This document shows, one piece after another, positions 1 to 6,756 of a stretch of DNA of 21,648 nt (position 1 is its first letter; every line of letters begins with the position of its first letter). The notes beneath the pieces were generated by a model. It worked only from the letters and a program-made list of their open reading frames with translations. It was not told the origin of the DNA and did not search any database. The stretch is from an uncultured Clostridia bacterium (lineage in GTDB: Bacteria > Bacillota > Clostridia > UMGS1810). The stretch is taken from NCBI GenBank assembly GCA_937959315.1, contig CALGRC010000198.1, forward strand, positions 1-21,648. The letters are read 5' to 3'. Both the position numbers and the translations under genes were made by a program.

Positions 1-115
1 CCGGCGTATAGGCAATCGACAAATCATCCCGCGTATAGAGCGGCCCCCGGCCCACCACGTCAATTTTCCCTTTCCATTCTGCATGTTTTTTCAATGCTTC
101 TGCTGCATAATCCAT
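1..115 (-). CDS. Malic enzyme, N-terminal fragment (cut by left window edge)
   Basis: Only the first 38 codons are present; the gene continues beyond position 1. The peptide begins MDYAAEALKKHAEWKGKI and reaches a DDLSIAYTPG motif, the N-terminal signature of bacterial NAD(P)-dependent malic enzymes, which oxidatively decarboxylate malate to pyruvate and CO2. The ATG at 113-115 is preceded on the minus strand by an AAAGGAAAGGATG-type purine-rich ribosome binding site. It lies 41 bases after the stop of the malate/lactate dehydrogenase gene, so the two are almost certainly one transcript. Family assignment rests on recognising this short conserved start; catalytic residues and cofactor-binding residues lie outside the window, so NAD versus NADP use cannot be judged. 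Confidence 0.85.
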   Translation of the reverse strand, partial: MDYAAEALKKHAEWKGKIDVVGRGPLYTRDDLSIAYTP

Positions 116-156
116 TTTGTATCATCCTTTCCTTTTGCCCTTTTATCAAAAACCGG

Positions 157-1110
157 TTAAAATGTAACCGATTGAATCACCGCTTTTAATGCGTCCGCGC
201 TGCTGCACAACTGTCTGGCCTCGGCATCAGTCAAAACTGGCGCAATATCGCGTTCTACACCCCTTGCGCCAACCACGCGCGGCAGGCTTAAGCAAACATC
301 TTCCATCCCATACGGCCCATGTGTAAGGCCTGAAACAGTAAGTACCGAACTGGTATCACGCACCACACAATCACACAGCCGCCGGGTAGCCAGCGCAATC
401 GCATAATAAGTCGCACCCTTTAAACCAATGACTTCCGCCCCCGATTGGCGTACCATCTGTTCCATCTGCATTAAGTCGGTCGGCTTGCATCTCCCCAAAT
501 TTTTGCATTCCTGCTCGCAATAAGTATCCAGCGGCATTCCAGCAATGGTAATGAGTGACCATGGCACCACGGAAGTATCCCCATGCTCCCCCAGCACCAT
601 AGCGTGTACGCTTTTGGGACTGACTTCCACATGATACGCAATGATAGCGCGCAGGCGGCTGGTATCCAGCAAGGTACCCGTCCCTATCACCTGCGACGGG
701 TCCAGTGATGTACACCGCAAAATGGCATATGTAATGATGTCCACCGGATTGCTGACCACAATATAGATTGCACCCGGCGACCGTCTGGCAACCTCGGGCA
801 GCACACTCTTGATGATATCCACATTCCCCTGCGTCAGGTCAATGCGAGACTGCCCCGGCTTACGGGCGGCGCCGGAAGTGATAACGACAATATCTGAATC
901 GGCCGTATCAGCCGCATAGCCGGCGTGGATATTAACAGGCGGGCAAAAAGCAGTTCCCTGGATGATATCCAGCGCCTCGCCCCTGGCCTTATCCATATTG
1001 ATATCCACCAAAACAATCTCGGAAGCCATCCCGTCTACCGCCAAAGTATAGGCAATGGTAGCTCCCACATTCCCAGCGCCTAGAATACTAAACTTCTTTC
1101 CTTTGTTCAT
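157..1110 (-). CDS. mdh: Malate dehydrogenase of the lactate/malate dehydrogenase family (LDH-like scaffold)
   Basis: 317-residue NAD-dependent 2-hydroxyacid dehydrogenase, full length for the family. Visible features: Rossmann motif GAGNVG (11-16); Asp36 at the end of the second strand, favouring NAD over NADP; catalytic Arg89 in the mobile loop; Asp149 and Arg152 in LLDTSR; proton-relay His176 in GEHGD. The overall sequence resembles L-lactate dehydrogenases, and automatic annotation would probably say that. However, the specificity position (Gln102 in classical LDH numbering, in the loop before KPG) is Arg83 here, and Arg at this site selects oxaloacetate/malate. The next gene in the operon is malic enzyme, which uses malate. 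Together they would convert oxaloacetate to pyruvate while oxidising NADH and re-reducing a nicotinamide cofactor. The start ATG follows a G-rich, modest ribosome binding site. LDH activity is not excluded. Confidence 0.85.
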   Translation of the reverse strand: MNKGKKFSILGAGNVGATIAYTLAVDGMASEIVLVDINMDKARGEALDIIQGTAFCPPVNIHAGYAADTADSDIVVITSGAARKPGQSRIDLTQGNVDIIKSVLPEVARRSPGAIYIVVSNPVDIITYAILRCTSLDPSQVIGTGTLLDTSRLRAIIAYHVEVSPKSVHAMVLGEHGDTSVVPWSLITIAGMPLDTYCEQECKNLGRCKPTDLMQMEQMVRQSGAEVIGLKGATYYAIALATRRLCDCVVRDTSSVLTVSGLTHGPYGMEDVCLSLPRVVGARGVERDIAPVLTDAEARQLCSSADALKAVIQSVTF

Positions 1111-1140
1111 TGCGAACCCCCCAACTGCAAACTACAAGAA

Positions 1141-1171
1141 ATCAATGTATTATTGATACTGTTTGTACAAA
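1141..1171 (-). promoter_or_regulatory. Dyad elements in the mdh leader (possible operator)
   Basis: Two small palindromes lie side by side in the predicted untranslated leader of mdh: ATCAAT-N5-ATTGAT at 1141-1157 and the perfect TTTGTACAAA at 1162-1171. Neither is followed by a T-run, so they are not terminators. They could bind a repressor just downstream of the transcription start, but I do not recognise the regulator, and neither matches the Rex consensus well. Confidence 0.25.
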
Positions 1172-1190
1172 ATTTTCCGTTTTGCCTTTT

Positions 1191-1219
1191 ATTATAGCAC
1201 AGGAATGTATCCCAGTCAA
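1191..1219 (-). promoter_or_regulatory. Sigma-A promoter for mdh-malic enzyme operon
   Basis: On the minus strand TTGACT (-35, 1214-1219) is separated by exactly 17 bases from a perfect TATAAT (-10, 1191-1196). Transcription would start near 1184, giving a leader of about 75 bases before the mdh start at 1110. A TCCCA-N5-TGGGA dyad (1210-1224) overlaps the -35 box and could be an operator. Confidence 0.85.
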
Positions 1220-1259
1220 TGGGAATCAGCAAAGCACAAACAACGATTCAAACAAGCCG

Positions 1260-1288
1260 TTGACACTCTGAAAAAGGAGGAGTATAAT
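1260..1288 (+). promoter_or_regulatory. Sigma-A promoter for the ech-hyp operon
   Basis: A perfect TTGACA (1260-1265), a 17-base spacer and a perfect TATAAT (1283-1288) form a full-consensus vegetative promoter. Transcription would begin around 1295, about 60 bases before the first gene. The -35 box lies 40 bases from the -35 box of the divergent mdh promoter, so a single regulator bound between them could affect both operons. Confidence 0.88.
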
Positions 1289-1357
1289 AGGTACGGTGCG
1301 AAAAAACACACAATTTGCAACATATCAAATCAATGACATAAAGATAGGTGACAATGG

Positions 1358-3271
1358 ATGGAATTCATTTCGTTTTTAATTGGTTTCCCGTTTGCGGCGG
1401 CGATGCTGCTGGCCCTGATGCGGAAAAGCGGGCCGGCACGAAAATACACGCTGTTTACTTTGTGCGCTGTCATCATTGCGGCTGTAGTATATTTTGTATT
1501 CGACGACCTTACCGCTGGCGTCAACCGGCTGTACCTGCCTGAAACCGCATGGATTGACCGGCTGATGCTGCTGGGCGAATGGGCGCTGATGGCACTGATT
1601 GTCTATGTCAGCTTCCGCCATCGTAAATACTATTGCGCCTTGCTGTCTGCCGCGCAGACGCTGCTGATGACCTATCTGGAGCTGTCGGGGTACACCGCGC
1701 TGGAGGGGTATCACATTTTAACCGACCGGCTCACCATCATCATGTGCCTTATCATCGGCATTGTCGGGTGCCTCATCTGCGTTTATGCCATGGGGTATAT
1801 GAAGGATTATCACGCCCACCACAAGGAATATAAAGACCGGCGCTCCTTCTTTTTTGCCATGTTGTTTGTCTTTTTAGGCGCCATGTTTGGGCTGGTCTTT
1901 TCCAACAATCTAACCTGGATTTATTTTTTCTGGGAGATTACCAGCGTCTGCTCGTTCCTGCTGATTGGTTACAACCAATCGGAAGAAGCCATCCGCAATT
2001 CCTTCCGCGCTCTGTGGATGAACCTTTTGGGCGGGCTGGGATTTGCGCTGGCCATTGCTTACTGTACCATCCGGCTGGAAGTGATTGACTTAAACCAACT
2101 GGTGCAAACGGGCACCACTGCGGCATTTGCGATTGTACCGGTTATCCTGCTGGCCTTTGCAGGGCTTACCAAGAGCGCGCAGCTCCCCTTTTCGGGCTGG
2201 CTGCTGGGCGCCATGGTCGCTCCCACGCCCACCAGCGCATTGCTGCACTCGGCTACCATGGTAAAAGCCGGCGTATATCTGCTGCTCCGGCTGTCGCCCG
2301 CCCTGTGCGGCAATCTGGCAGGGCTGATGGTCACAACAATTGGCGGTTTTACCTTCCTGGCCACTTCCATGCTGGCCATATCGCAAAGCGACGGCAAAAA
2401 GGTGCTGGCCTACTCCACCATTTCCAACCTGGGGCTGATTACCGCCTGTGCGGGCGTTGGCATGCACGAAGCGGTATGGGCAGGCGTACTGCTGATGATT
2501 TTCCATGCGGTATCCAAATCGCTGATGTTTTTGTCGGTCGGCGCAGTGGAAAATGTTTTGGGAAGCCGCAACGTAGAAGATATGCACGGGCTGGTGGTGA
2601 AATTGCCCGGCCTTGCTTTTGTGATGATTGTGGGGATTGCAGGGATGTTTCTGGCGCCGTTTGGCATGCTCATATCCAAATGGGCGGCTTTAAAAGCCTT
2701 TGTGGATTCCAACAGCATCCTGTTGGTAGTATTTTTAATTTTCGGCAGCGCGACGACGCTGTTTTACTGGACCAAATGGCTGGGCTCCCTAGTGGCGGTC
2801 CACCACAATTCGGAACGGCTCAAAGATACGACAAAAGGCGGGGAATGGGTTTCGCTCACCGCCCACGCGGTGCTGGTGAGCACATTATGCCTGTTTTTCC
2901 CGCTCATTTCCCGGTTTCTGGTTGAACCATTCTTGCAGGATATGTTCCACCAGGAACTGCCCGCCATCATCAGCAGCGGCAATTTACATATCATGGCGTT
3001 TATGCTGTGCGCTATTGTCATTTTACCGGTTGCAGTGGGGCTTTTGACCTTTAACAAAAAGAATAAAATCGTCATTTCTTACATGGGCGGCGCCAATACC
3101 GGCGACGACCGCTCGTTTGTTGATTCATTCGGCCAAAGCAAACGGATGTACCTTGCCAACTGGTATCTGGATGGTTGGTTTGGCGAGAAAAAGCTGTGGC
3201 GTCCATCACTGATTTTGGCTGCTGCCGGACTGATTATATTGATGACTATGGCAATTGGAGGTGCCCTATAA
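1358..3271 (+). CDS. echA: Ech hydrogenase subunit A, antiporter-like membrane subunit (NuoL/HyfB family)
   Basis: 637-residue polytopic membrane protein, the large ion-translocating subunit of group 4 membrane-bound [NiFe] hydrogenases, homologous to complex I NuoL and Mrp antiporters. It has many hydrophobic helices from residue 1 onward. The two hallmark charged sites of the antiporter fold are present: Glu193 in FFWEITS and Lys272 in GLTKSAQLPFSGWL, followed by the conserved APTPTSALLHSATMVKAG block (288-305, with His297 and Lys303). The start at 1358 is chosen because AGGTG at 1346-1350 lies seven bases upstream; a nearby ATG at 1354 is out of frame. It is the first gene of the operon and its stop overlaps the next start by one base (TAATG). 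Length about 640 and position first in the operon match EchA of characterised Ech enzymes. Confidence 0.92.
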   Translation: MEFISFLIGFPFAAAMLLALMRKSGPARKYTLFTLCAVIIAAVVYFVFDDLTAGVNRLYLPETAWIDRLMLLGEWALMALIVYVSFRHRKYYCALLSAAQTLLMTYLELSGYTALEGYHILTDRLTIIMCLIIGIVGCLICVYAMGYMKDYHAHHKEYKDRRSFFFAMLFVFLGAMFGLVFSNNLTWIYFFWEITSVCSFLLIGYNQSEEAIRNSFRALWMNLLGGLGFALAIAYCTIRLEVIDLNQLVQTGTTAAFAIVPVILLAFAGLTKSAQLPFSGWLLGAMVAPTPTSALLHSATMVKAGVYLLLRLSPALCGNLAGLMVTTIGGFTFLATSMLAISQSDGKKVLAYSTISNLGLITACAGVGMHEAVWAGVLLMIFHAVSKSLMFLSVGAVENVLGSRNVEDMHGLVVKLPGLAFVMIVGIAGMFLAPFGMLISKWAALKAFVDSNSILLVVFLIFGSATTLFYWTKWLGSLVAVHHNSERLKDTTKGGEWVSLTAHAVLVSTLCLFFPLISRFLVEPFLQDMFHQELPAIISSGNLHIMAFMLCAIVILPVAVGLLTFNKKNKIVISYMGGANTGDDRSFVDSFGQSKRMYLANWYLDGWFGEKKLWRPSLILAAAGLIILMTMAIGGAL

Positions 3272-4140
3272 TGGTATGGCAAATTGTTTCGGCTGTGCTG
3301 TATGTTGTTTTTGCTCCGCTTTTGGGAGGCCTGCTGCAGGGCATCGACCGCAAGCTTACCGCACGCCTGCAAGGCCGGCAAGGCCCCCCGCTGCTGCAGC
3401 CCTTTTACGACCTGTATAAGCTGTTTTCCAAGGAAGTGGTCGTGGTAAACGATGTACAGGATTTTTTGGTATGGGGGTTCCTCATTTTTATCGTCTTTAC
3501 CGGCGGGCTGTTCTTTTTCGGCGGCGATTTGCTGCTGGTCTTTTTTGCACTGACATTGGCGGGTATTTTCTTTATTATGTCCGCTTGTTCAGCAAACTCC
3601 CCCTACAGTTCCATGGGCGCACAGCGGGAACTTATGCAAATGATGGCGTACGAACCGATGGTATTGTTGGTTGCAATTGGTTTTTACGTAGCAACCGGCA
3701 CCTTTGCTGTAAAAGACATCGCCACGCTGCATGGGCTGCCAGGCCTGATATACCTGCCAGGCATTTTCGTGGGATTTTTGTATATCCTGTCTATCAAGTT
3801 TCGCAAGTCGCCCTTTGACCTGTCCACCTCCCACCATGCACACCAAGAGATGGTACGCGGGCTGACTACCGAGCTTTCCGGCAACATTTTAGCGCTGGTG
3901 GAGCTGTCGCACTGGTATGAAAACATCTTTCTGCTCGGCGTAGTGGGCCTGTTTGCAGTAAACGGCACATGGTGGAGCATCTTGGCTGCCGTTGGGATAT
4001 GTGCGGCGTCTTATTTTCTAGAAATCCTGGCTGACAACGTATTCCCCCGCGTCAAATGGCAGACCATGCTCAAATCTGCCTGGCTGGTAACGCTGGTAGC
4101 TGGCGTGCTTAACCTGATGGTCATCGTACTTGTCAAATAG
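3271..4140 (+). CDS. echB: Ech hydrogenase subunit B, membrane anchor (NuoH/HycD family)
   Basis: 289-residue membrane protein of the NuoH/HycD family, which links the soluble hydrogenase arm to the antiporter subunit. Visible family blocks: the RLQGRQGPPLLQPFYDLYKL region (32-51) followed by KE, and a later PFDLSTSHHAHQEMVRG stretch ending in a TELSG motif. The rest is a series of hydrophobic helices. The start at 3271 is chosen over an in-frame upstream ATG at 3175 because the extension would run through the end of echA, is hydrophilic and unlike the family, and GGAGG at 3257-3261 is correctly spaced for 3271. The ATG shares one base with the echA stop, implying translational coupling. Confidence 0.92.
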   Translation: MVWQIVSAVLYVVFAPLLGGLLQGIDRKLTARLQGRQGPPLLQPFYDLYKLFSKEVVVVNDVQDFLVWGFLIFIVFTGGLFFFGGDLLLVFFALTLAGIFFIMSACSANSPYSSMGAQRELMQMMAYEPMVLLVAIGFYVATGTFAVKDIATLHGLPGLIYLPGIFVGFLYILSIKFRKSPFDLSTSHHAHQEMVRGLTTELSGNILALVELSHWYENIFLLGVVGLFAVNGTWWSILAAVGICAASYFLEILADNVFPRVKWQTMLKSAWLVTLVAGVLNLMVIVLVK

Positions 4141-4153
4141 GAGGCTATATATA

Positions 4154-4603
4154 ATGAAGGTATCAAAATCGCCGTGGCTGCTGCACTATGACGGTTCTAG
4201 CTGCAACGGCTGTGACATTGAAGTGCTTGCCTGTCTAACGCCGGTCTACGACGTAGAACGGTTTGGCGTCATCAATACCGGCAACCCCAAACATGCCGAT
4301 ATCTTTTTGATTACTGGCGGCATCAACGCACAGAATGCTCCCGTGGTAAAACAAATCTATTCCCAAATGCCCAACCCAAAGGTGGTGGTAGCGGTTGGCG
4401 TATGCGCCTGCAACGGCGGGATTTTTAAAGAATGCTACAACATTTCCGGCGGTGTTGACACCATACTGCCGGTTGATATCTACGTTCCCGGCTGTGCTGC
4501 GCGGCCGGAAGCCATCATTGACGGCGTAGTAAAGGCCGTGGCGTTGCTGGATGAAAAGCATAAGCAAATGGACGCTGCAAAACGTGCGGCAAAGGAGGCA
4601 TGA
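4154..4603 (+). CDS. echC: Ech hydrogenase small subunit C (NuoB-like, [4Fe-4S])
   Basis: 149-residue soluble small subunit carrying the proximal [4Fe-4S] cluster that passes electrons between the ferredoxin subunit and the NiFe site. Four ligands are visible in NuoB-like spacing: Cys17 and Cys20 (SSCNGCDIE), Cys84 (VGVC) and Cys114 (VPGC). Its short length is typical of group 4 hydrogenases, whose small subunit has only the proximal cluster. The start at 4154 follows AGGAGG (4139-4144) by nine bases; an in-frame upstream ATG at 4130 lies inside echB and would place the ribosome binding site within the coding region. The C-terminus is Lys/Ala-rich. Confidence 0.93.
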   Translation: MKVSKSPWLLHYDGSSCNGCDIEVLACLTPVYDVERFGVINTGNPKHADIFLITGGINAQNAPVVKQIYSQMPNPKVVVAVGVCACNGGIFKECYNISGGVDTILPVDIYVPGCAARPEAIIDGVVKAVALLDEKHKQMDAAKRAAKEA

Positions 4604-4605
4604 AT

Positions 4606-4935
4606 ATGGAACGAACCATTGCCATTGGGCCAGGAAGCCTGGTTCCCGAGGTATTAAACCTGCGGCATGAAGGATACCGGCTCATTCAAATCTGCGCAAC
4701 CAAGACGGCAGACGGTTATGAGCTGACCTATTCGTTCGGCATGGGCTATGATATGACAAACCTGCGGATGCAGATAAAGCCAGGTACGGAAATCATCAGC
4801 ATCAGCAATATCTTCCCGCCCGCTTTTTTATACGAAAATGAAATCCACGACCTGTTCGGCATCCAGGTAAACCTGATGACATTGGACTACCAGGGCAATT
4901 TGTACCGGATTGAGAAAAAAACGCCGTTTCAATAA
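4606..4935 (+). CDS. echD: Ech hydrogenase subunit D (NuoC-like, 30 kDa family)
   Basis: 109-residue soluble subunit related to the 30-kDa (NuoC) subunit of complex I, a structural part of the hydrogenase arm. The family signature is the C-terminal YENEIHDLFGI segment, matching the E-x-E-x-(Y/H)-D-L-F-G-I motif. Two in-frame ATGs exist: 4600, which overlaps the echC stop (ATGA), and 4606. AAGGAGG ends at 4598, only one base from the first but seven from the second, so 4606 is preferred; the difference is two residues. The protein is short compared with NuoC, as is normal for EchD. It carries no cofactor motif. Confidence 0.88.
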   Translation: MERTIAIGPGSLVPEVLNLRHEGYRLIQICATKTADGYELTYSFGMGYDMTNLRMQIKPGTEIISISNIFPPAFLYENEIHDLFGIQVNLMTLDYQGNLYRIEKKTPFQ

Positions 4936-4964
4936 TATTTGATACGTTTAGGAGGAATGCACCG

Positions 4965-6044
4965 ATGTCTGTCCGCAGCATCGTACCGTTTGGGCCGCAG
5001 CACCCTGTGCTGCCCGAGCCCATCCATCTGGATTTGGTTTTAGAAGATGAAACGGTCGTCGAGGCCGTCCCATCCATTGGATTTATCCACCGGGGGCTAG
5101 AAAAGCTGGTGGAAAAAAAGGATTTTCAGGAATACGTTTATGTGGCTGAACGTATCTGCGGCATTTGCAGCTTCATGCACGGCATGGGCTACTGCGAAGC
5201 CCTGGAACACATCATGGGGGTGGAAATCCCGCCCCGTGCCAAATACCTGCGCACCATCTGGTGTGAAATGTCTCGTATCCACAGCCATTTGCTGTGGCTG
5301 GGGCTGCTGGCCGACGCATTTGGCTTTGAAAGCCTGTTTATGCAGTCATGGCGTATGCGGGAAAAAATTTTGGATATGTTTGAATACTCCACCGGCGGCC
5401 GGGTTATTTTTTCGGTCAACAAAATCGGCGGCCAGCGCAAGGATATGGACCGCGATATGTTAAACACCTTCTTGCGTGTATTTGCCGATATCGAACGCGA
5501 CCTGTCGTCGCTGTCCAAAACCTTCCTAGAAGACTACGCCGTTAACAGCCGCTTGAAGGACGTTGGATTTTTAACCAAAGAGCAGGCGCATGATTTAGGC
5601 GCTGTCGGGCCGTTTATGCGGGCCAGCGGTATTGCGCTGGACAACCGGAAGCTGGGATACGCGGCCTATCCTGAGCTCGACTTTGAACCCATCACCAGCA
5701 CCGTAGGCGACAGCTATGCCCGCTGCGATGTGCGAATCCGTGAAATTTTCCAGTCCATCGACCTCATCCGGCAAGCGGCGGCCAAAATCCCTGACGGCGA
5801 GGTATCGGTGCCAGTCAAGGGGCTGCCGGACGGCGAATACTTCATGCGGGTGGAACAGCCGCGCGGCGAGGCGATGTATTACGTCAAAGCAAACGGCACC
5901 AAATTTTTAGACCGTGTACGGGTACGCACCCCAACTTTTGCAAACCTGCCCGGTATGCTGGAAACGTTAAAGGGCTGCCAACTGGCCGACGTACCCATTT
6001 TAATCCTCACCATCGACCCTTGCATCAGCTGTACAGAGAGGTGA
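4965..6044 (+). CDS. echE: Ech hydrogenase large subunit E ([NiFe] catalytic subunit)
   Basis: 359-residue catalytic subunit, homologous to complex I NuoD but with both CxxC pairs that bind the NiFe centre: Cys65/Cys68 in RICGICSFMHGMGY and Cys353/Cys356 in DPCISCTER. Complex I subunits have lost these cysteines, so this is a true hydrogenase that interconverts protons and H2. The protein ends three residues after the last cysteine. There is therefore no C-terminal extension for a maturation endopeptidase to remove, as in other Ech enzymes, and no endopeptidase gene is seen in the operon. GGAGG at 4951-4955 precedes the ATG by nine bases. It is separated from echD by a 29-base gap, the largest in the operon apart from the leader. 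Confidence 0.95.
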   Translation: MSVRSIVPFGPQHPVLPEPIHLDLVLEDETVVEAVPSIGFIHRGLEKLVEKKDFQEYVYVAERICGICSFMHGMGYCEALEHIMGVEIPPRAKYLRTIWCEMSRIHSHLLWLGLLADAFGFESLFMQSWRMREKILDMFEYSTGGRVIFSVNKIGGQRKDMDRDMLNTFLRVFADIERDLSSLSKTFLEDYAVNSRLKDVGFLTKEQAHDLGAVGPFMRASGIALDNRKLGYAAYPELDFEPITSTVGDSYARCDVRIREIFQSIDLIRQAAAKIPDGEVSVPVKGLPDGEYFMRVEQPRGEAMYYVKANGTKFLDRVRVRTPTFANLPGMLETLKGCQLADVPILILTIDPCISCTER

Positions 6045-6050
6045 CTGGAT

Positions 6051-6422
6051 ATGAACCTGATGAATTTTAGCAAGACGGTATTTAAAAATTTATTCTCTAG
6101 GCCCGCCACCCGTGCCTATCCAGCACAGCAACGGGCATATCCGCAGCGGACGCGGGGGCATATCCAGGTGGACATGGCAGCCTGTGTGCTGTGCGGCTTG
6201 TGTGCCAAAAAATGCCCCACCGGCGCCATTGCAGTAGACCGGGCCCAGCAAAGCTGGTCCATTGAACGGTTTGGATGTATCCAATGCGGCTATTGTGTAG
6301 AAAGCTGCCCCAAAAAATGCCTTTCTATGCAGCAGCAATACCCGCAGCCCAGCGCACAAAAGCCGGTGGATACTTACACCAAACCCACTTTAGAAGAAGG
6401 AAGGGAACATCCCCATGCATGA
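6051..6422 (+). CDS. echF: Ech hydrogenase ferredoxin-like subunit F (two [4Fe-4S])
   Basis: 123-residue polyferredoxin related to NuoI/HycF. It probably takes electrons from reduced soluble ferredoxin. Two complete CxxCxxCxxxCP motifs are visible: Cys45, 48, 51, 55 and Cys76, 79, 82, 86, each expected to hold one [4Fe-4S] cluster. The N-terminal 40 residues are basic and aromatic, probably contacting the membrane arm. The start follows the echE stop by six bases with AGGTGA nearby. The end overlaps the hypA start by eight bases, tying the last structural gene directly to the maturation genes. Confidence 0.93.
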   Translation: MNLMNFSKTVFKNLFSRPATRAYPAQQRAYPQRTRGHIQVDMAACVLCGLCAKKCPTGAIAVDRAQQSWSIERFGCIQCGYCVESCPKKCLSMQQQYPQPSAQKPVDTYTKPTLEEGREHPHA

Positions 6423-6756
6423 ATACCATGAAGCCATCCATATCATTGAACACGCCGTAGAACAGGCGAGGGCCGAAGGAAAATCCAAGGTGACCAAAAT
6501 TCATCTGGTCATCGGCGACAGCTCCGGCTATTCGGGCGACAGCATCCGTATGCACTTTGAAGACGCAGCCAAGGGCACCATCTGCGAAGGCGCGGAAATC
6601 TGCGTACAAGAGGTCAAAACAATGCTGCGCTGCCCCAACTGCCATGAGCTGTTTGTGCGCAAGCCCTTTCATTTTGAATGCCCCCACTGTGGTACTGAAG
6701 GGGTGCCCAGCGAAGTTGGCAAGGAAATGGCCATAGACCACATCGAAGCGCAATGA
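6415..6756 (+). CDS. hypA: Hydrogenase nickel incorporation protein HypA
   Basis: 113-residue nickel metallochaperone that delivers Ni to the hydrogenase large subunit. It begins with the invariant Met-His2-Glu3 nickel-binding N-terminus and has the structural zinc site Cys73-x2-Cys76 and Cys89-x2-Cys92 (CPNC, CPHC). His2 must be close to the true N-terminus, which fixes the start at 6415 even though this ATG lies inside the echF end (ATGCATGA). AGAAGGAAGGG just upstream serves as ribosome binding site. Its stop overlaps the hypF start (ATGA). Usually HypA works with the GTPase HypB; no hypB is adjacent here. Confidence 0.94.
   Translation: MHEYHEAIHIIEHAVEQARAEGKSKVTKIHLVIGDSSGYSGDSIRMHFEDAAKGTICEGAEICVQEVKTMLRCPNCHELFVRKPFHFECPHCGTEGVPSEVGKEMAIDHIEAQ

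Noticed and set aside
157..1110. Straightforward L-lactate dehydrogenase annotation
   Set aside because: The overall sequence is LDH-like, but the specificity residue is Arg and the operon partner is malic enzyme, so malate dehydrogenase is more likely.
1271..1290. AAAAAGGAGG as a ribosome binding site for a leader peptide
   Set aside because: It lies in the spacer of the consensus ech promoter, upstream of the expected transcription start, and no start codon follows at a suitable distance.
3175..3270. Longer N-terminus for EchB
   Set aside because: The extension overlaps the 3' end of echA in another frame, is not family-like, and a well-placed ribosome binding site supports 3271.
1358..6422. 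Complex I fragment or formate hydrogenlyase instead of Ech
   Set aside because: Both NiFe CxxC pairs are present in the large subunit, which complex I lacks. No formate dehydrogenase gene is adjacent, and the six-gene order is that of Ech.
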